Counted from the stretch's first letter, positions 33,823 through 43,765 are shown. The stretch is 64,000 bases of DNA from Flavobacterium sp. (GCA_014379405.1 JACMLU010000010.1:62001-126000), one strand, 5' to 3'. A program made the numbers and translations. Notes: generated by a model from the letters alone, not told the origin.

Positions 33823-34969
33823 AATTTTATTTGTTGTAGCTGATTTTTATCAAGCCGGGGCTCAAAGATTTGTTTATGAAATAGATAAAGCGTTGGATAG
33901 AAATAAATTTCAAGTAGAAATTTTGTGTCTTGAAGAAATTTCTATTTTGAATAAAGATTGGAATGGGCGTTACTATGAATCTTTGCATAAAAAAATAGGA
34001 ACTAAAATTACTTATATTGATAACTTTTTAGAAAAACAACCTCTATCACTTTCATTAAGAATTTTTCGTAAAATTACTAGAAACAAATTTAAAAAGGCTA
34101 AACCCAAATACAAGTCAAATTTTTCCTTGTTTTTTGATCAGTTCGATGTAATTCATTGGATGGGGGAATATACTTATATCCATTCTCTTCCTCTTTATAT
34201 TAGAAAGAAAAGTATAATTTATTCAATGTGTGCGAAATTTCAAGATGAAAATTTATATTCTCATTATGATTTTGAATACCCTTATAATTTTATGTCAGGA
34301 TTTAAACCAATTGAGGTAGAGCATGAGTATAGTCAATTTAAGAAAATAAACCATTTTTTCTTTCCATTAGTAATGAAAATTTTTCAAAAGGAAAAACAAT
34401 GGTTTTATAAAAAAACTAAAGTTTATAAAATTGGAATTTTCACAAGACTTAATTCTTACAAACCATTAGATCCTTTCTTTTACTCATTTCAATTACTTTT
34501 GGAGAAATTGCCAAATTGTGAGTTACATATTTATGGTAACGGAGATCCAGAGAAGGAAGGAATGATAGGTTGTTTGAAACGATTAGGTTTACAAGAAAAA
34601 GTATTTTTTAGAGGGCATCAAGCAAATATTATTGAAACAGCTATAACAGAGCATATTAATTTATCATGGTTTCAAGGATATAATAATGACAGGCCTGCTG
34701 GATATGCAGGATTAGATATTTGTTCTACTGGAACGCCGTTAATTTGTTGGGATTTTTTTGATAAACCAAATGATTATTTCAATGAAACATACCCACATTA
34801 TAAGAGTATGACAAAGTTTGTTAGCAAAAGTATTGACGTTTTGACGAATGGAAAAGCTGCAAATTTGCTTTCTGAACTTCAATTTCAAGATGTATTAATA
34901 ACTAGAGACGTCAATAAACATATAAGAGAATTGGAAAAAGAATATCTGGCAATCTCGATCAATGAATAA
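33809..34969 (+). CDS. Glycosyltransferase, GT4-like
   Basis: A 386-residue GT-B protein overlapping wecE by 14 bp. The start KIKILFVVADFYQAGAQRFVYEI has the glycine/alanine loop of GT4 enzymes, the second domain has KIGIFTRLNSYKPLDPFFYS (about residues 207-226) and ELHIYGNGDPEKEG, and the late segment around GYNNDRPAGYAGLDICSTG takes the place of the usual EAMA motif. Given the overlap with the Fuc4NFo genes, a Fuc4N-type transferase is a reasonable guess only. An AT-rich gap of 66 bp follows. Confidence 0.75.
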   Translation: MEKIKILFVVADFYQAGAQRFVYEIDKALDRNKFQVEILCLEEISILNKDWNGRYYESLHKKIGTKITYIDNFLEKQPLSLSLRIFRKITRNKFKKAKPKYKSNFSLFFDQFDVIHWMGEYTYIHSLPLYIRKKSIIYSMCAKFQDENLYSHYDFEYPYNFMSGFKPIEVEHEYSQFKKINHFFFPLVMKIFQKEKQWFYKKTKVYKIGIFTRLNSYKPLDPFFYSFQLLLEKLPNCELHIYGNGDPEKEGMIGCLKRLGLQEKVFFRGHQANIIETAITEHINLSWFQGYNNDRPAGYAGLDICSTGTPLICWDFFDKPNDYFNETYPHYKSMTKFVSKSIDVLTNGKAANLLSELQFQDVLITRDVNKHIRELEKEYLAISINE

Positions 34970-35035
34970 CCTAATTAAATTAAATAATTTTTTAAATAAT
35001 TAAAAAAAGTAAATACAGAATATTAAAAATATTAT

Positions 35036-35755
35036 ATGGTAAAGTATGTTGAAAAATACATAAATGATTGGTTTATTGATTTAAAACCAGAAAAAATGCT
35101 ATTCTCGTTTTATATAATTAGAAAATCATTATTGGCGGCAGTTACTGAGTTGAAACCTAAATTACATGGAAAGGTTCTTGATCTTGCTTGTGGGGTTATG
35201 CCATACAAAGAGTTTCTGAATAGTAAGTTGATTGAAGAATATATAGGCATGGATCTTGAGCCAACAGAATACCATCATGATGTAAAACCTGATTATTACT
35301 GGGATGGAATAAACATACCTCTTGATGATGCTTCTGTCAATTTTGTAATTGCCACCGAATTTTTGGAACATTATTTTGACACCAGTCATATTTTAAATGA
35401 AATTAAAAGGGTTTTGAAACCAGGGGGAACATTCTTTTTTACAGTGCCAAGTGTCTGGCCACTTCATGAAGCTCCTTATGATTATCATAGATTTACCCCT
35501 TATGCTTTTGAAGAGCATTTCAAAAAATCTGAATTCTCTTCTTGGGAAATTAAGCCTTTGGGAGGATTTCATTATCATCTGGCTTTGTCATTTGCTTTAT
35601 GGAACGATTATAGTTTATCATCAGGGAAATACAAAAAAATTATTAAACCATTTTTAAACATATTTTTAAAGTATTTGATTAAGAAAGATAATAAAACCAT
35701 ACCTTTTAAAAATGGACAAATGTTTTCAGGATTATATGGATTTGTTACCAAATAA
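35036..35755 (+). CDS. Class I SAM-dependent methyltransferase
   Basis: A 239-residue protein with the standard methyltransferase core: GKVLDLACGVMPYKEFL (about residues 45-61, SAM glycine motif), YIGMDLEP (acidic ribose contact), and FVIATEFLEHYFD (about 104-116, post-motif II). GGTFFFTVPSVWPLHE and a later YDYHRFTPY are frequent in glycan-locus methyltransferases of the Methyltransf_11 type. The target could be a sugar hydroxyl of the glycan chain end. It lies between transferase genes in the same direction; the substrate is not known. Confidence 0.82.
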   Translation: MVKYVEKYINDWFIDLKPEKMLFSFYIIRKSLLAAVTELKPKLHGKVLDLACGVMPYKEFLNSKLIEEYIGMDLEPTEYHHDVKPDYYWDGINIPLDDASVNFVIATEFLEHYFDTSHILNEIKRVLKPGGTFFFTVPSVWPLHEAPYDYHRFTPYAFEEHFKKSEFSSWEIKPLGGFHYHLALSFALWNDYSLSSGKYKKIIKPFLNIFLKYLIKKDNKTIPFKNGQMFSGLYGFVTK

Positions 35756-35796
35756 TTTAGTGTCCTTTTTTTAATATAAAATATATATAATTATTT

Positions 35797-36591
35797 ATGA
35801 ACCCAATTTTATCCATAATAATTCCTTGTTACAATTCTGAATCTACTTTAGAATCTACTTTGGAGTCCGTGATTAGTCAAGATTTTCAAGAATGGGAAGC
35901 CATAATAATCAACGATGGTTCCACTGATGGAACCGAAAAGATAGCTTTAAGATGGGTAGAAAAAGACAAGAGATTTAAATATTTTGCCAAAGAAAATGAG
36001 GGCTTGGGCAAAACCAGAAATTATGGAATAGCTAGGTCTAATGGAAGCTATATTTTACCATTGGATTCAGACAATCAACTGATAAAAGATTTTACTCAAG
36101 AGGCAATTGCAGTTTTCGAAAAGAATCAAGAAGTTGGAGTTATATATGGAGATGCAGAATATTTTGGAGAGAAAAATGACATTTGGAAAGTGGATGATTA
36201 TAATTTGAATAAAATGTTAGTTCATAATTATATTGATGCATGTGCAATTTATAAAAAAAAGTTTTGGGAAAGAGTGGGAGGTTATGATGAATATATGCCT
36301 TATCAAGGTCATGAAGATTGGGAATTTTGGATTGCTTTGGGAATTTTGAATGTTAAATTTCATCACCTTAATAAAGTCACGTTTAAATATTACGTTTCAA
36401 TTAATTCTATGATAAAATCATTTACACAGGAAATGGTTTTGTTAAATCAAGATTATATTGTCAAGAAATACAGCAGATTGTATCATAATCATTATGTCAA
36501 AGGTTTTTTGATTATAGAAGCATATAATAAAAAACCACTATTAGCAGCGAAGTATTATCTTAAAAAGTGGTTAAAGGTAAAAGTTAATTAA
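35797..36591 (+). CDS. Glycosyltransferase family 2
   Basis: A 264-residue GT-A enzyme. ILSIIIPCYNSESTLESTLE, INDGSTDGTEK (about residues 39-49), LPLDSDNQL (about 91-99, DXD) and GGYDEYMPYQGHEDWEFW (about 165-182) give all GT2 landmarks. It is closely similar in layout to the GT2 at 28.5 kb. Early direct duplication of the codons for STLE (ESTLESTLE, around 35841-35865) is visible. No membrane helix. Donor unknown. Confidence 0.82.
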   Translation: MNPILSIIIPCYNSESTLESTLESVISQDFQEWEAIIINDGSTDGTEKIALRWVEKDKRFKYFAKENEGLGKTRNYGIARSNGSYILPLDSDNQLIKDFTQEAIAVFEKNQEVGVIYGDAEYFGEKNDIWKVDDYNLNKMLVHNYIDACAIYKKKFWERVGGYDEYMPYQGHEDWEFWIALGILNVKFHHLNKVTFKYYVSINSMIKSFTQEMVLLNQDYIVKKYSRLYHNHYVKGFLIIEAYNKKPLLAAKYYLKKWLKVKVN

Positions 36592-36667
36592 GAGAAGTAT
36601 TTAAGCATGTGTTTTATAAAAAAGTAATTCAATTTGTAAAAAGAGTTTAATAAAAATTAAAACGACT

Positions 36668-37528
36668 ATGTTTTTATCGGTAGCCTTGTGTACTTACAAT
36701 GGAGAATTCTTTTTAGAACAACAACTAAATAGTATTTTTGAACAAACGATACTGGTCAATGAGATAGTGATTTGTGATGATGGTTCTAGTGATAAAACTA
36801 GAGATCTATTGAAAACATATGAAAAAAAGTTTCCAAATATAATTAAGCTATTGATAAATGATGTTACATTAGGAACAATAAAAAATTTTGAAAAAGCAAT
36901 CTCTCTTACAAATGGAGATTTAATATTTCTTGCAGACCAAGATGATGTTTGGCATAAGGATAAAGTGGAAATTATGGTCAATTTTTTTCAAGAAAATATT
37001 AATTGTAAATTGTTGTTTACTGATGGTGATTTAATAGATGAAATAGGAGGTAATTTGAAGGCAACACTTTGGGAAAAATGGAATTTTAGAGCCGATATGC
37101 AAAACAAATGGGAAAATAATGAAAATGCTTTCAAGGATTTAGTTGTAAACAATAACAAAATAACAGGCGCTACAGTTTGTTTCCATAGTTCATTAAAGGA
37201 ATATATTTTGCCTATAGAAATACCAAATGGATATTGGCATGACAGTTGGCTTGGTTTGCATGCGGCTGCCAATGGAGGTTTGATGTTTTTGGAAAAGAAT
37301 TTAATAAAGTATAGAATACATAAAAATCAGCAGGTTGGCATTTCCAATAATGTCAATGATATAGTTTCCATTAATGCTAACAAACAATTTATAACAAAAG
37401 AAACGTATTTTAAAAAAATAATTAAAATTTATCCAGCATTAAGGAAAAATGTTCCATTGACCCCAAAAAGTAATATTAAAAAAATAATTTTAAAAATTAA
37501 GAATTATTTAAAATCCTTTAGTAATTAA
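36668..37528 (+). CDS. Glycosyltransferase family 2
   Basis: A 286-residue GT-A enzyme with LSVALCTYNGEFFLEQQL, CDDGSSDKT (about residues 38-46) and the metal-binding LADQDDVWH (about 91-99). It belongs to the same DQDD subgroup as the enzyme at 6.8 kb but is longer at the C-terminus, which ends in a Lys-rich segment. The last base of its TAA stop is the first base of the next ATG, so translation of the WbsX-like gene is probably coupled. Substrate unknown. Confidence 0.82.
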   Translation: MFLSVALCTYNGEFFLEQQLNSIFEQTILVNEIVICDDGSSDKTRDLLKTYEKKFPNIIKLLINDVTLGTIKNFEKAISLTNGDLIFLADQDDVWHKDKVEIMVNFFQENINCKLLFTDGDLIDEIGGNLKATLWEKWNFRADMQNKWENNENAFKDLVVNNNKITGATVCFHSSLKEYILPIEIPNGYWHDSWLGLHAAANGGLMFLEKNLIKYRIHKNQQVGISNNVNDIVSINANKQFITKETYFKKIIKIYPALRKNVPLTPKSNIKKIILKIKNYLKSFSN

Positions 37529-38616
37529 TGGGAGTTAAAATCAAGCCTATAGCAATATATCTACCACAATTTCATCCCATTCCCGAGAATGACGAATGGT
37601 GGGGAAAAGGTTTTACGGAATGGACAAATGTTGCCAAAGCACAGCCTAAATTCGAGGGGCATTACCAACCCCATTTGCCGGCTGATTTGGGTTTTTATGA
37701 TTTGCGGTTGGAGGAAGCTCGATTAGCGCAAGAACAAATGGCCAAAGCCTATGGTATTCACGGGTTTTGTTATTATCATTATTGGTTTAATGGTAAAAGA
37801 ATGTTGTATGAACCTTTGGATCGAAAACTTAAAAACGCTAAAGAAGATTTACCTTTTATGATGTGTTGGGCCAATGAAAACTGGTCGAGAACATGGGATG
37901 GTGCAAATAATCAAGTTTTGTTAAAACAGGAATACAATTTTGAAGACGATTTAGCCCATATTGAGCATTTAATTCCTTTTTTTAAAGATGAAAGATATAT
38001 AAAAGTGAATGGCAAACCTGTTTTTGTATTATATAAACCAGATTTGTTTCCTGATATAAAAAAAACAATTTCAATTTGGAGGGAAGAGGTGAAAAAAGCA
38101 GGGTTTATAGACTTATACATTGGATTTGCAAATAGGTTTGAAATTGAATATAAAATAGAAGAAAACGGATTTGATTTTGCATTTGAATTTCAACCCAAAT
38201 TTTGGAATACTCCCAAAGTCGAAACATCCTCAAGAAGTTTAATAAAAAAAGTGATTAGAAGAATTAAAAAGAAATTGGAAATCAAAGTTGCAAGTTTGGT
38301 TTATTATTATGATTACTCGAGTTTTGTCAAAAAACAAATGAATTTAAAATTCAGCAGCAAAATTTTTCCAGGAATTACACCAATGTGGGACAATTCTGCG
38401 AGAAGAAAAGAAGGAGCTTTTATTTTACACAATTCTTCACCAGAAATTTATGAAAATTGGTTAAATGATATTAAACAAAATTACCCTTGGAATTCAGCTC
38501 CTGAAAATTTTTTATTTATAAATGCCTGGAATGAATGGGCAGAAGGGAATCATTTAGAATCTTGTCAGAAATGGGGAACAGCTTATTTAGAAGCTACAAA
38601 AGAAGTGTTAACATAA
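37528..38616 (+). CDS. WbsX-like protein, glycoside hydrolase family 99-like domain
   Basis: A 362-residue protein starting with the WbsX signature PIAIYLPQFHPIPENDEWWG, then GFTEWTNVAKAQP, FCYYHYWFNGKRMLYEPL and CWANENWSRTWDG. The end has FLFINAWNEWAEGNHLE. These are the conserved blocks of the GH99-like family found in O-antigen and capsule clusters across bacteria. The fold is that of endo-mannosidases, but the role in glycan loci is not settled; chain modification or transfer have been suggested. It is coupled by one-base stop/start overlaps to genes on both sides. Confidence 0.9.
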   Translation: MGVKIKPIAIYLPQFHPIPENDEWWGKGFTEWTNVAKAQPKFEGHYQPHLPADLGFYDLRLEEARLAQEQMAKAYGIHGFCYYHYWFNGKRMLYEPLDRKLKNAKEDLPFMMCWANENWSRTWDGANNQVLLKQEYNFEDDLAHIEHLIPFFKDERYIKVNGKPVFVLYKPDLFPDIKKTISIWREEVKKAGFIDLYIGFANRFEIEYKIEENGFDFAFEFQPKFWNTPKVETSSRSLIKKVIRRIKKKLEIKVASLVYYYDYSSFVKKQMNLKFSSKIFPGITPMWDNSARRKEGAFILHNSSPEIYENWLNDIKQNYPWNSAPENFLFINAWNEWAEGNHLESCQKWGTAYLEATKEVLT

Positions 38617-39560
38617 TGCTCGCCATAGTCATCCCATATTTCAAATTTACTTTCTTTGAGGCTACATTGCAATCGCTTGCCAATCAAACGGACAAGCGAT
38701 TTAAAGTCTATATTGGTGATGATGCCAGTCCAGAAAATCCTATAAATTTATTAGATAAGTATAAAGGGAAATTAGGTTTTGTATATCATCGATTTGAAGA
38801 GAATCTGGGCGGAACATCATTGGTTCAGCAATGGGAACGCTGTATTGCTTTGTCCGGCAATGAGGAATGGATGATGATTTTGGGTGATGATGATGTTTTG
38901 GGCGAGACCGTGGTGGAGGCTTTTTATACTAATCTGGAAGAAATTAAATCAGTTTCAAATGTAGTACGATTTGCCAGTTACAAGATCGATGGAAAAGGGA
39001 AAAAGGTGTCTCTGGCCTATCTCAACAAAAAAATTGAATCTTCAACTGATTTTCTTTTTAGTGGTTCCAGGAGTTCTTTGAGCGAGCATGTTTTTAATAA
39101 AAAACAAGTCATAGAAATTGGATTTAAGGATTTTCCATTAGCTTGGTTGTCGGATGTATTAGCAGTTATGGAGTTTTCTGATTTTAAAGAAATATATTCC
39201 ATAAATGAGGCGTATGTTTACGTTAGAACTTCGCATTTAAATATTTCTGGCCGGCAAGACAATTTAGAACAGAAAGCAAAAGCATATTTTTTATTTCATG
39301 TTTATTTATTAACTGAAAAATACAATTGTTTTAATCAAGCACAAAAACAAGAATTACAACAAAGGATAAATAAATGTTATATAAATAATAAAAAAGATCT
39401 GTTTTTGTTTTATAAAATTTCTAAAATTTACTGTAATAAATTTTTGATTTTTGATTATTTCAGATTTATTAAATCTATATTTTTAAATTTAAAAAAAAAT
39501 GAGAATAGGAAGCAATCCCCAAAAATGGGAAACAAAGATAGATTTGACAACATATCATAG
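38616..39560 (+). CDS. Glycosyltransferase family 2
   Basis: A 314-residue GT-A enzyme starting at the ATG fused to the preceding stop (TAATG); an upstream in-frame ATG at 38535 lies inside the WbsX-like gene and is rejected. LAIVIPYFKFTFFEATLQSL, IGDDASPEN (about residues 33-41) and LGDDDVLGE (about 88-96) are the GT2 landmarks. The last 20 residues overlap the next gene by 62 bp, starting at a run of nine A residues, so the 3' end may have been extended by a slip in that run. Donor unknown. Confidence 0.78.
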   Translation: MLAIVIPYFKFTFFEATLQSLANQTDKRFKVYIGDDASPENPINLLDKYKGKLGFVYHRFEENLGGTSLVQQWERCIALSGNEEWMMILGDDDVLGETVVEAFYTNLEEIKSVSNVVRFASYKIDGKGKKVSLAYLNKKIESSTDFLFSGSRSSLSEHVFNKKQVIEIGFKDFPLAWLSDVLAVMEFSDFKEIYSINEAYVYVRTSHLNISGRQDNLEQKAKAYFLFHVYLLTEKYNCFNQAQKQELQQRINKCYINNKKDLFLFYKISKIYCNKFLIFDYFRFIKSIFLNLKKNENRKQSPKMGNKDRFDNIS

Positions 39561-40509
39561 AATAATAATAGTGGTATATATTCCTAATGAAGAAGGTTTT
39601 TATAAAGACTCTTTTGATGTTTTTAAAATGTGTTTAGACTCCTTAGTCTCAACAATAAATTCAACTGCAGCTTTAACCGTTGTTAATAATGGCTCCCATA
39701 AAAAAATAACTGATTTTTTAAATTTATATTTAACTGAAAAGAAAATAGACACCCTGATTTCGCATAACACCAATATTGGAAAAATTGATGCCTTAATAGG
39801 AGCTGCACGAGGAGCACGAGAACAATACATTACACTTACTGATGCTGATATACTTTTTGTAAAAGGATGGCAAGAAAACGTAGAAAATGTCTTTGTGAAA
39901 TTTGAAAATGTTGGTTCTGTTTCTCCTATTCCAGTTAGAAGAGCCTTGAATTATTGTACAAGTTCTGTCTTAAAACAAATTCTATTTGGGAAATTAAAAT
40001 TTAATTTTGCGGCAATACCCGAAAATTTATCAGATTATAGTAAATATCTAGAAAGCATTAATTGGGGTTTTGAAACAGATGGAAATATAAAGTGGCCAGT
40101 TGTTGAAAGTAATGGTGTTAAGGCAATAATAGGTAGTGGCCATCAGGTTTTAACCATTGACAGGGATATTTTATTTAAAACTATACCAACTAATCCTTCA
40201 TTAACTTTGGTCGGGGGAAAATCCGAATACAGTTATGTTGACGAACCAATTGACAAATCGGGTAAGCTAAGATTGTCTACCTACAATAATTTTGCCTACC
40301 ATATGGGGAATAAATTAGAACAATGGATGATGGATGTGCAGGTAGTTAATGAAAAAGGGAAAGTGAAATCTGAAAATAATAATGAAATAATGAATCCTTC
40401 TTCAGATTTATTTCATTCTAGATGGAATAATAAATGGTATGATTTTAATAAAATGATAATAAAAAAAATGTTCTCTTTTTTAGTGGTGAAAAACAGAAAA
40501 ATTGATTAG
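39499..40509 (+). CDS. Divergent GT2-like glycosyltransferase
   Basis: A 336-residue protein. The region IIIVVYIPNEEGFYKDSFD, VVNNGSHKKI (about residues 73-82) and TLTDADILFVKGW (about 111-123) forms a GT-A core with a DAD metal motif. The rest, with GSGHQVLTIDRD, is unlike the classical GT2 C-terminus, resembling 'glycosyltransferase family A' proteins. The ATG at 39499 gives a 62-bp overlap with the gene before; a TTG at 39544 would cut this to 17 bp and also fits the domain start. Substrate unknown. Confidence 0.65.
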   Translation: MRIGSNPQKWETKIDLTTYHRIIIVVYIPNEEGFYKDSFDVFKMCLDSLVSTINSTAALTVVNNGSHKKITDFLNLYLTEKKIDTLISHNTNIGKIDALIGAARGAREQYITLTDADILFVKGWQENVENVFVKFENVGSVSPIPVRRALNYCTSSVLKQILFGKLKFNFAAIPENLSDYSKYLESINWGFETDGNIKWPVVESNGVKAIIGSGHQVLTIDRDILFKTIPTNPSLTLVGGKSEYSYVDEPIDKSGKLRLSTYNNFAYHMGNKLEQWMMDVQVVNEKGKVKSENNNEIMNPSSDLFHSRWNNKWYDFNKMIIKKMFSFLVVKNRKID

Positions 40510-40600
40510 CATGACCGATTAAAACAATGTTCAAATTAGCATATTCCCTGAAGTTATTATTTAAATACAAAAATTAGCAAATAATCAGTATTGATTCATT

Positions 40601-41344
40601 ATGAAAATAAAAAAATATATAAAAAAGATTTTTAAGTACATTGGTTATGATTTAGTTAAGCTAAAAGGAGGGCTGGGTCGAGGGACTTTTGAAAATGAAT
40701 TAATAAAAATTTTAGATGATGTCAAAACAGATTTAGTATTGGATATTGGTGCCAACAAAGGGCAGTTTGCAAAATCATTATATGATTATGGTTATAAACA
40801 TAAAGTGTTGTCTTTTGAGCCGTTGTCGGCTATTTATGATTCGCTGGAAGAAAACTCTAAAACTAACAATTTGTGGCATGTACACGAGAAATGTTGCATA
40901 GGGGATCAAGTGAAAATGGTTGATATTAATGTTTCCAATTTAGTAGGGAATAGCTCCATTTTAGATATAAAATCGACAAAGTATAATGTGCCCGAAAGTC
41001 ATTATCTTAAAAAAGAAAGTGTTCAACAAATTACATTAGCTTCGTTGAATGAAAATCAATTTATAAAGCAGGCAAAAAACATCTTTGTTAAAATGGATAT
41101 TCAAGGCTATGAACATTTTGTATTGTCACAGCTTCCTAGTGTGAAGTATAAAATTAATGGTTTTTATCTGGAATTATCGTTGGTAAATTTATATGATGAT
41201 CAAAAGGATTACTTATATATTTGTAATCAGTTAAAAGAATTTGGTTATGATATGGTTTATGTAGAGCCAGAGTATATTATATCTAATAGAATGGTTCAAT
41301 TTAACGGTTTGTTTCTTCATAAATCACTAAGTTATCAGATTTAA
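40601..41344 (+). CDS. FkbM family SAM-dependent methyltransferase
   Basis: A 247-residue protein and the second FkbM enzyme in the window. A basic N-terminus (MKIKKYIKKIFKYIGYD) is followed by LVLDIGANKGQFAKSLYDYG (about residues 45-64, SAM motif), VLSFEPLSAIYDSL, and IFVKMDIQGYEHFVL (about 163-177), the FkbM signature. It probably O-methylates a sugar of the glycan. It shares little outside the core with the copy at 27.6 kb, so it is not a recent duplicate. Gaps of 91 and 44 bp without clear signals flank it. Confidence 0.85.
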   Translation: MKIKKYIKKIFKYIGYDLVKLKGGLGRGTFENELIKILDDVKTDLVLDIGANKGQFAKSLYDYGYKHKVLSFEPLSAIYDSLEENSKTNNLWHVHEKCCIGDQVKMVDINVSNLVGNSSILDIKSTKYNVPESHYLKKESVQQITLASLNENQFIKQAKNIFVKMDIQGYEHFVLSQLPSVKYKINGFYLELSLVNLYDDQKDYLYICNQLKEFGYDMVYVEPEYIISNRMVQFNGLFLHKSLSYQI

Positions 41345-41388
41345 ATCAGCTATTATTATTATTATTATGGCATATTAATTAATTTTAT

Positions 41389-42516
41389 TTGATAAAATTG
41401 AAACACAATAAAAAAATCCTACTTTGTTTTGGCACACGTCCTGAAGCCATCAAAATGGCGCCATTGTATCATGAACTCCAAAAAAGCAATTTTGAGGTAA
41501 AAGTATGTGTCACTGCCCAACATCGGGAAATGCTGGATCAGGTATTGGACTTTTTTGAAATAGTACCCGATTATGATCTCGATTTGATGCAATCCCATCA
41601 GACCTTGAATGGCTTGAGTGCCAGGATATTCTTGAAAACAGATGAGGTTTTAACCTTAGAAAAACCTGATTTGGTTTTGGTGCATGGCGATACTACCACT
41701 TCGTCAATGGTGGCATTAACTGCCTTCCATTTAGGAATAAAAGTAGGTCATGTGGAGGCAGGATTAAGAACCTTTAACAAGCAAGCACCCTTTCCTGAAG
41801 AATTAAATCGCCAAATCACTAGTCGAATAGCTGATATTCATTTTACACCGACACCCCAAGACACTCAAAATTTGTTAAAGGAAGGAATTCAACAAGATGT
41901 AATTGTGGAAACCGGAAATACGGTAGTGGATGCCTTGTTTTGGACTATCAATAAAATAGAATCAGCCAATTATACGCATCCTGAAATTGAGAAATTAAAG
42001 ACAATAATTCCAGCTGACAAAAAAATAGTTTTGGTAACGGGACATCGCCGAGAGAGCTTCGGAGAGGGTTTTCAAAATCTTTGCGAAGCGTTACTGAAAA
42101 TAGCGGAAAGAGATGATGTTTCTATTGTATATCCCGTACATTTGAATCCCAATGTGAGGGAGGTAGTTTATGAATTGTTGTCCAATCAAAAAAACATTCA
42201 GCTCATTGCGCCAGTCTCCTATCCCGCTTTTGTTTGGTTGATGCAACAATCCTACTTGATTGTTACTGATTCAGGCGGTATTCAGGAAGAAGCACCTTCA
42301 TTGAGAAAACCCGTAATTGTTACTCGCACCGTTTCTGAAAGACCCGAAGGCGTGGCGGCAGGATTTTCAATATTAGTGGGAACAGATAGAAATAAAATTA
42401 TAACTGCCATTGAAGATTTACTGGATAATTTTGTGGGATTTAAAAATCCGATGAACCCTTATGGAAATGGTAATGCCTCCCTAAAGATTGTGGACTTTTT
42501 ATTGAAAAAGAACTAA
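41389..42516 (+). CDS. wecB: UDP-N-acetylglucosamine 2-epimerase, non-hydrolysing (WecB)
   Basis: A 375-residue enzyme with WecB hallmarks: CFGTRPEAIKMAPLYHEL, TAQHREMLDQVL, HGDTTTS, VGHVEAGLRTFNKQAPFPEE and TDSGGIQEEAPSL. It interconverts UDP-GlcNAc and UDP-ManNAc. The start is a TTG at 41389 or at 41398; no ATG is in frame. No UDP-ManNAc dehydrogenase (wecC) is in the window, so ManNAc itself may be used. It is distinct from FnlC (12.7 kb) and the hydrolysing NeuC (46.6 kb). The next gene begins one base after the stop. Confidence 0.92.
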   Translation: MIKLKHNKKILLCFGTRPEAIKMAPLYHELQKSNFEVKVCVTAQHREMLDQVLDFFEIVPDYDLDLMQSHQTLNGLSARIFLKTDEVLTLEKPDLVLVHGDTTTSSMVALTAFHLGIKVGHVEAGLRTFNKQAPFPEELNRQITSRIADIHFTPTPQDTQNLLKEGIQQDVIVETGNTVVDALFWTINKIESANYTHPEIEKLKTIIPADKKIVLVTGHRRESFGEGFQNLCEALLKIAERDDVSIVYPVHLNPNVREVVYELLSNQKNIQLIAPVSYPAFVWLMQQSYLIVTDSGGIQEEAPSLRKPVIVTRTVSERPEGVAAGFSILVGTDRNKIITAIEDLLDNFVGFKNPMNPYGNGNASLKIVDFLLKKN

Positions 42517-42517
42517 A

Positions 42518-43759
42518 ATGAAAATACTCGTAGTTGTTGATTCCATAAATATCGAGGATAGCAGTGGGTCCAAGGCTAATGTGGCATTAATCCATAATTT
42601 GGTTGAAGCTGGATTTGAGGTTCTAGTATATCATTATACCTTGAGAGATATTCAATTACCGGGAGTGGCTTGTTTTGCCATTCCTGAAATTAAATACAGT
42701 CCCTTGTATTTTTTAAGTCGCTTGCAGCGGGTTTTGCAACGAAATTTTAAGGTAAATCCTGCTCCGTTCTTGGAGAAGTTATTTGGGTTTTCATTTACTT
42801 TTTTTAATGATGCCAACAGTATTGAAAAATCTTTGAAAAAGAGTACATTTCAACCCGATTTAGTGTTAACCTTGAGCAAAGGCGCTAGTTTTAGACCACA
42901 TTATGCTCTTTTGAAAATACCGCAATGGCATAATAAATGGATGGCTTATGTGCATGATCCTTATCCTTTTCATTATTACCCGCGACCTTATGCATGGGTT
43001 GAGTCGGGGTATAAATTTAAAGATGAATTTTTTATAGCCGTTTCACAAAAGGCAAAATATTCCGCTTTTCCGAGTCAATTACTTAAAGAATGGATGGGGA
43101 GTTATTTTCCAAACTTCATCAAAACAGGCATAATTATTCCACATCAAAATGCCAAATATGAAGTTGAAAACAATACGTTTCCTTCTTATTTCGATAAATC
43201 GAAATTTAATCTTTTGCATGCTGGAAATCTGTTAGCACAACGTTCTCCTGTGGGATTGATTGAAGGATTTATATTGTTTTTGTATCAAAATCCTAAGGCA
43301 AATGAAGAAGCAAGGTTGATTTTATTGGGCAATGCCTCAAGTCATAAAAAAATATTGGAAGACTATCAAAAAAATATTGACGAGATATATATTTATAACG
43401 GCAATGTTGCTTTTGATATCGTATATCATCTTCAGCAAAATGTTTCCATTAATGTTATTTTGGAAGCAAAATCAGAAATAAGTCCTTTTTTACCAGCAAA
43501 GTTCCCTCATTGTGTAGAGTCTAATAAAACCATTCTTTCGTTGGCACCTTACCATAGCGAAACAAGAAGATTATTGGGTTTTGGTTATCCCTATTGGTCA
43601 GAAGTTGATGATGTAGAAAAAATTGCTGGTCTAATTGGAAAACTGTATGAATTATGGAAACAAAATCCAGATAATATGCTTTTAAATAGAAGAGATTTAG
43701 AAGATTATTTGTCGACTGATTATTTGAAAAAAATTATTAATAATTTGAAAATAAATTAA
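42518..43759 (+). CDS. Glycosyltransferase, GT4-like
   Basis: A 413-residue GT-B protein. MKILVVVDSINIEDSSGSKAN carries the N-terminal glycine/serine loop, YVHDPYPFHYYPRPY (about residues 145-159) is a conserved acceptor-side segment, and FNLLHAGNLLAQRSPVGLIEG (about 228-248) starts the nucleotide-sugar domain. A canonical E-x7-E motif is replaced by a KFPHCVESNKTIL segment. It is adjacent to wecB (1 bp) and so is a candidate ManNAc transferase, though this rests on position alone. Confidence 0.72.
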   Translation: MKILVVVDSINIEDSSGSKANVALIHNLVEAGFEVLVYHYTLRDIQLPGVACFAIPEIKYSPLYFLSRLQRVLQRNFKVNPAPFLEKLFGFSFTFFNDANSIEKSLKKSTFQPDLVLTLSKGASFRPHYALLKIPQWHNKWMAYVHDPYPFHYYPRPYAWVESGYKFKDEFFIAVSQKAKYSAFPSQLLKEWMGSYFPNFIKTGIIIPHQNAKYEVENNTFPSYFDKSKFNLLHAGNLLAQRSPVGLIEGFILFLYQNPKANEEARLILLGNASSHKKILEDYQKNIDEIYIYNGNVAFDIVYHLQQNVSINVILEAKSEISPFLPAKFPHCVESNKTILSLAPYHSETRRLLGFGYPYWSEVDDVEKIAGLIGKLYELWKQNPDNMLLNRRDLEDYLSTDYLKKIINNLKIN

Positions 43760-43765
43760 TAGTTA

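Noticed and set aside
41361..41370. ATG upstream of wecB as start codon
   Set aside because: The ATG at 41367-41369 is in a different frame and runs into a stop within a few codons; wecB must use TTG.
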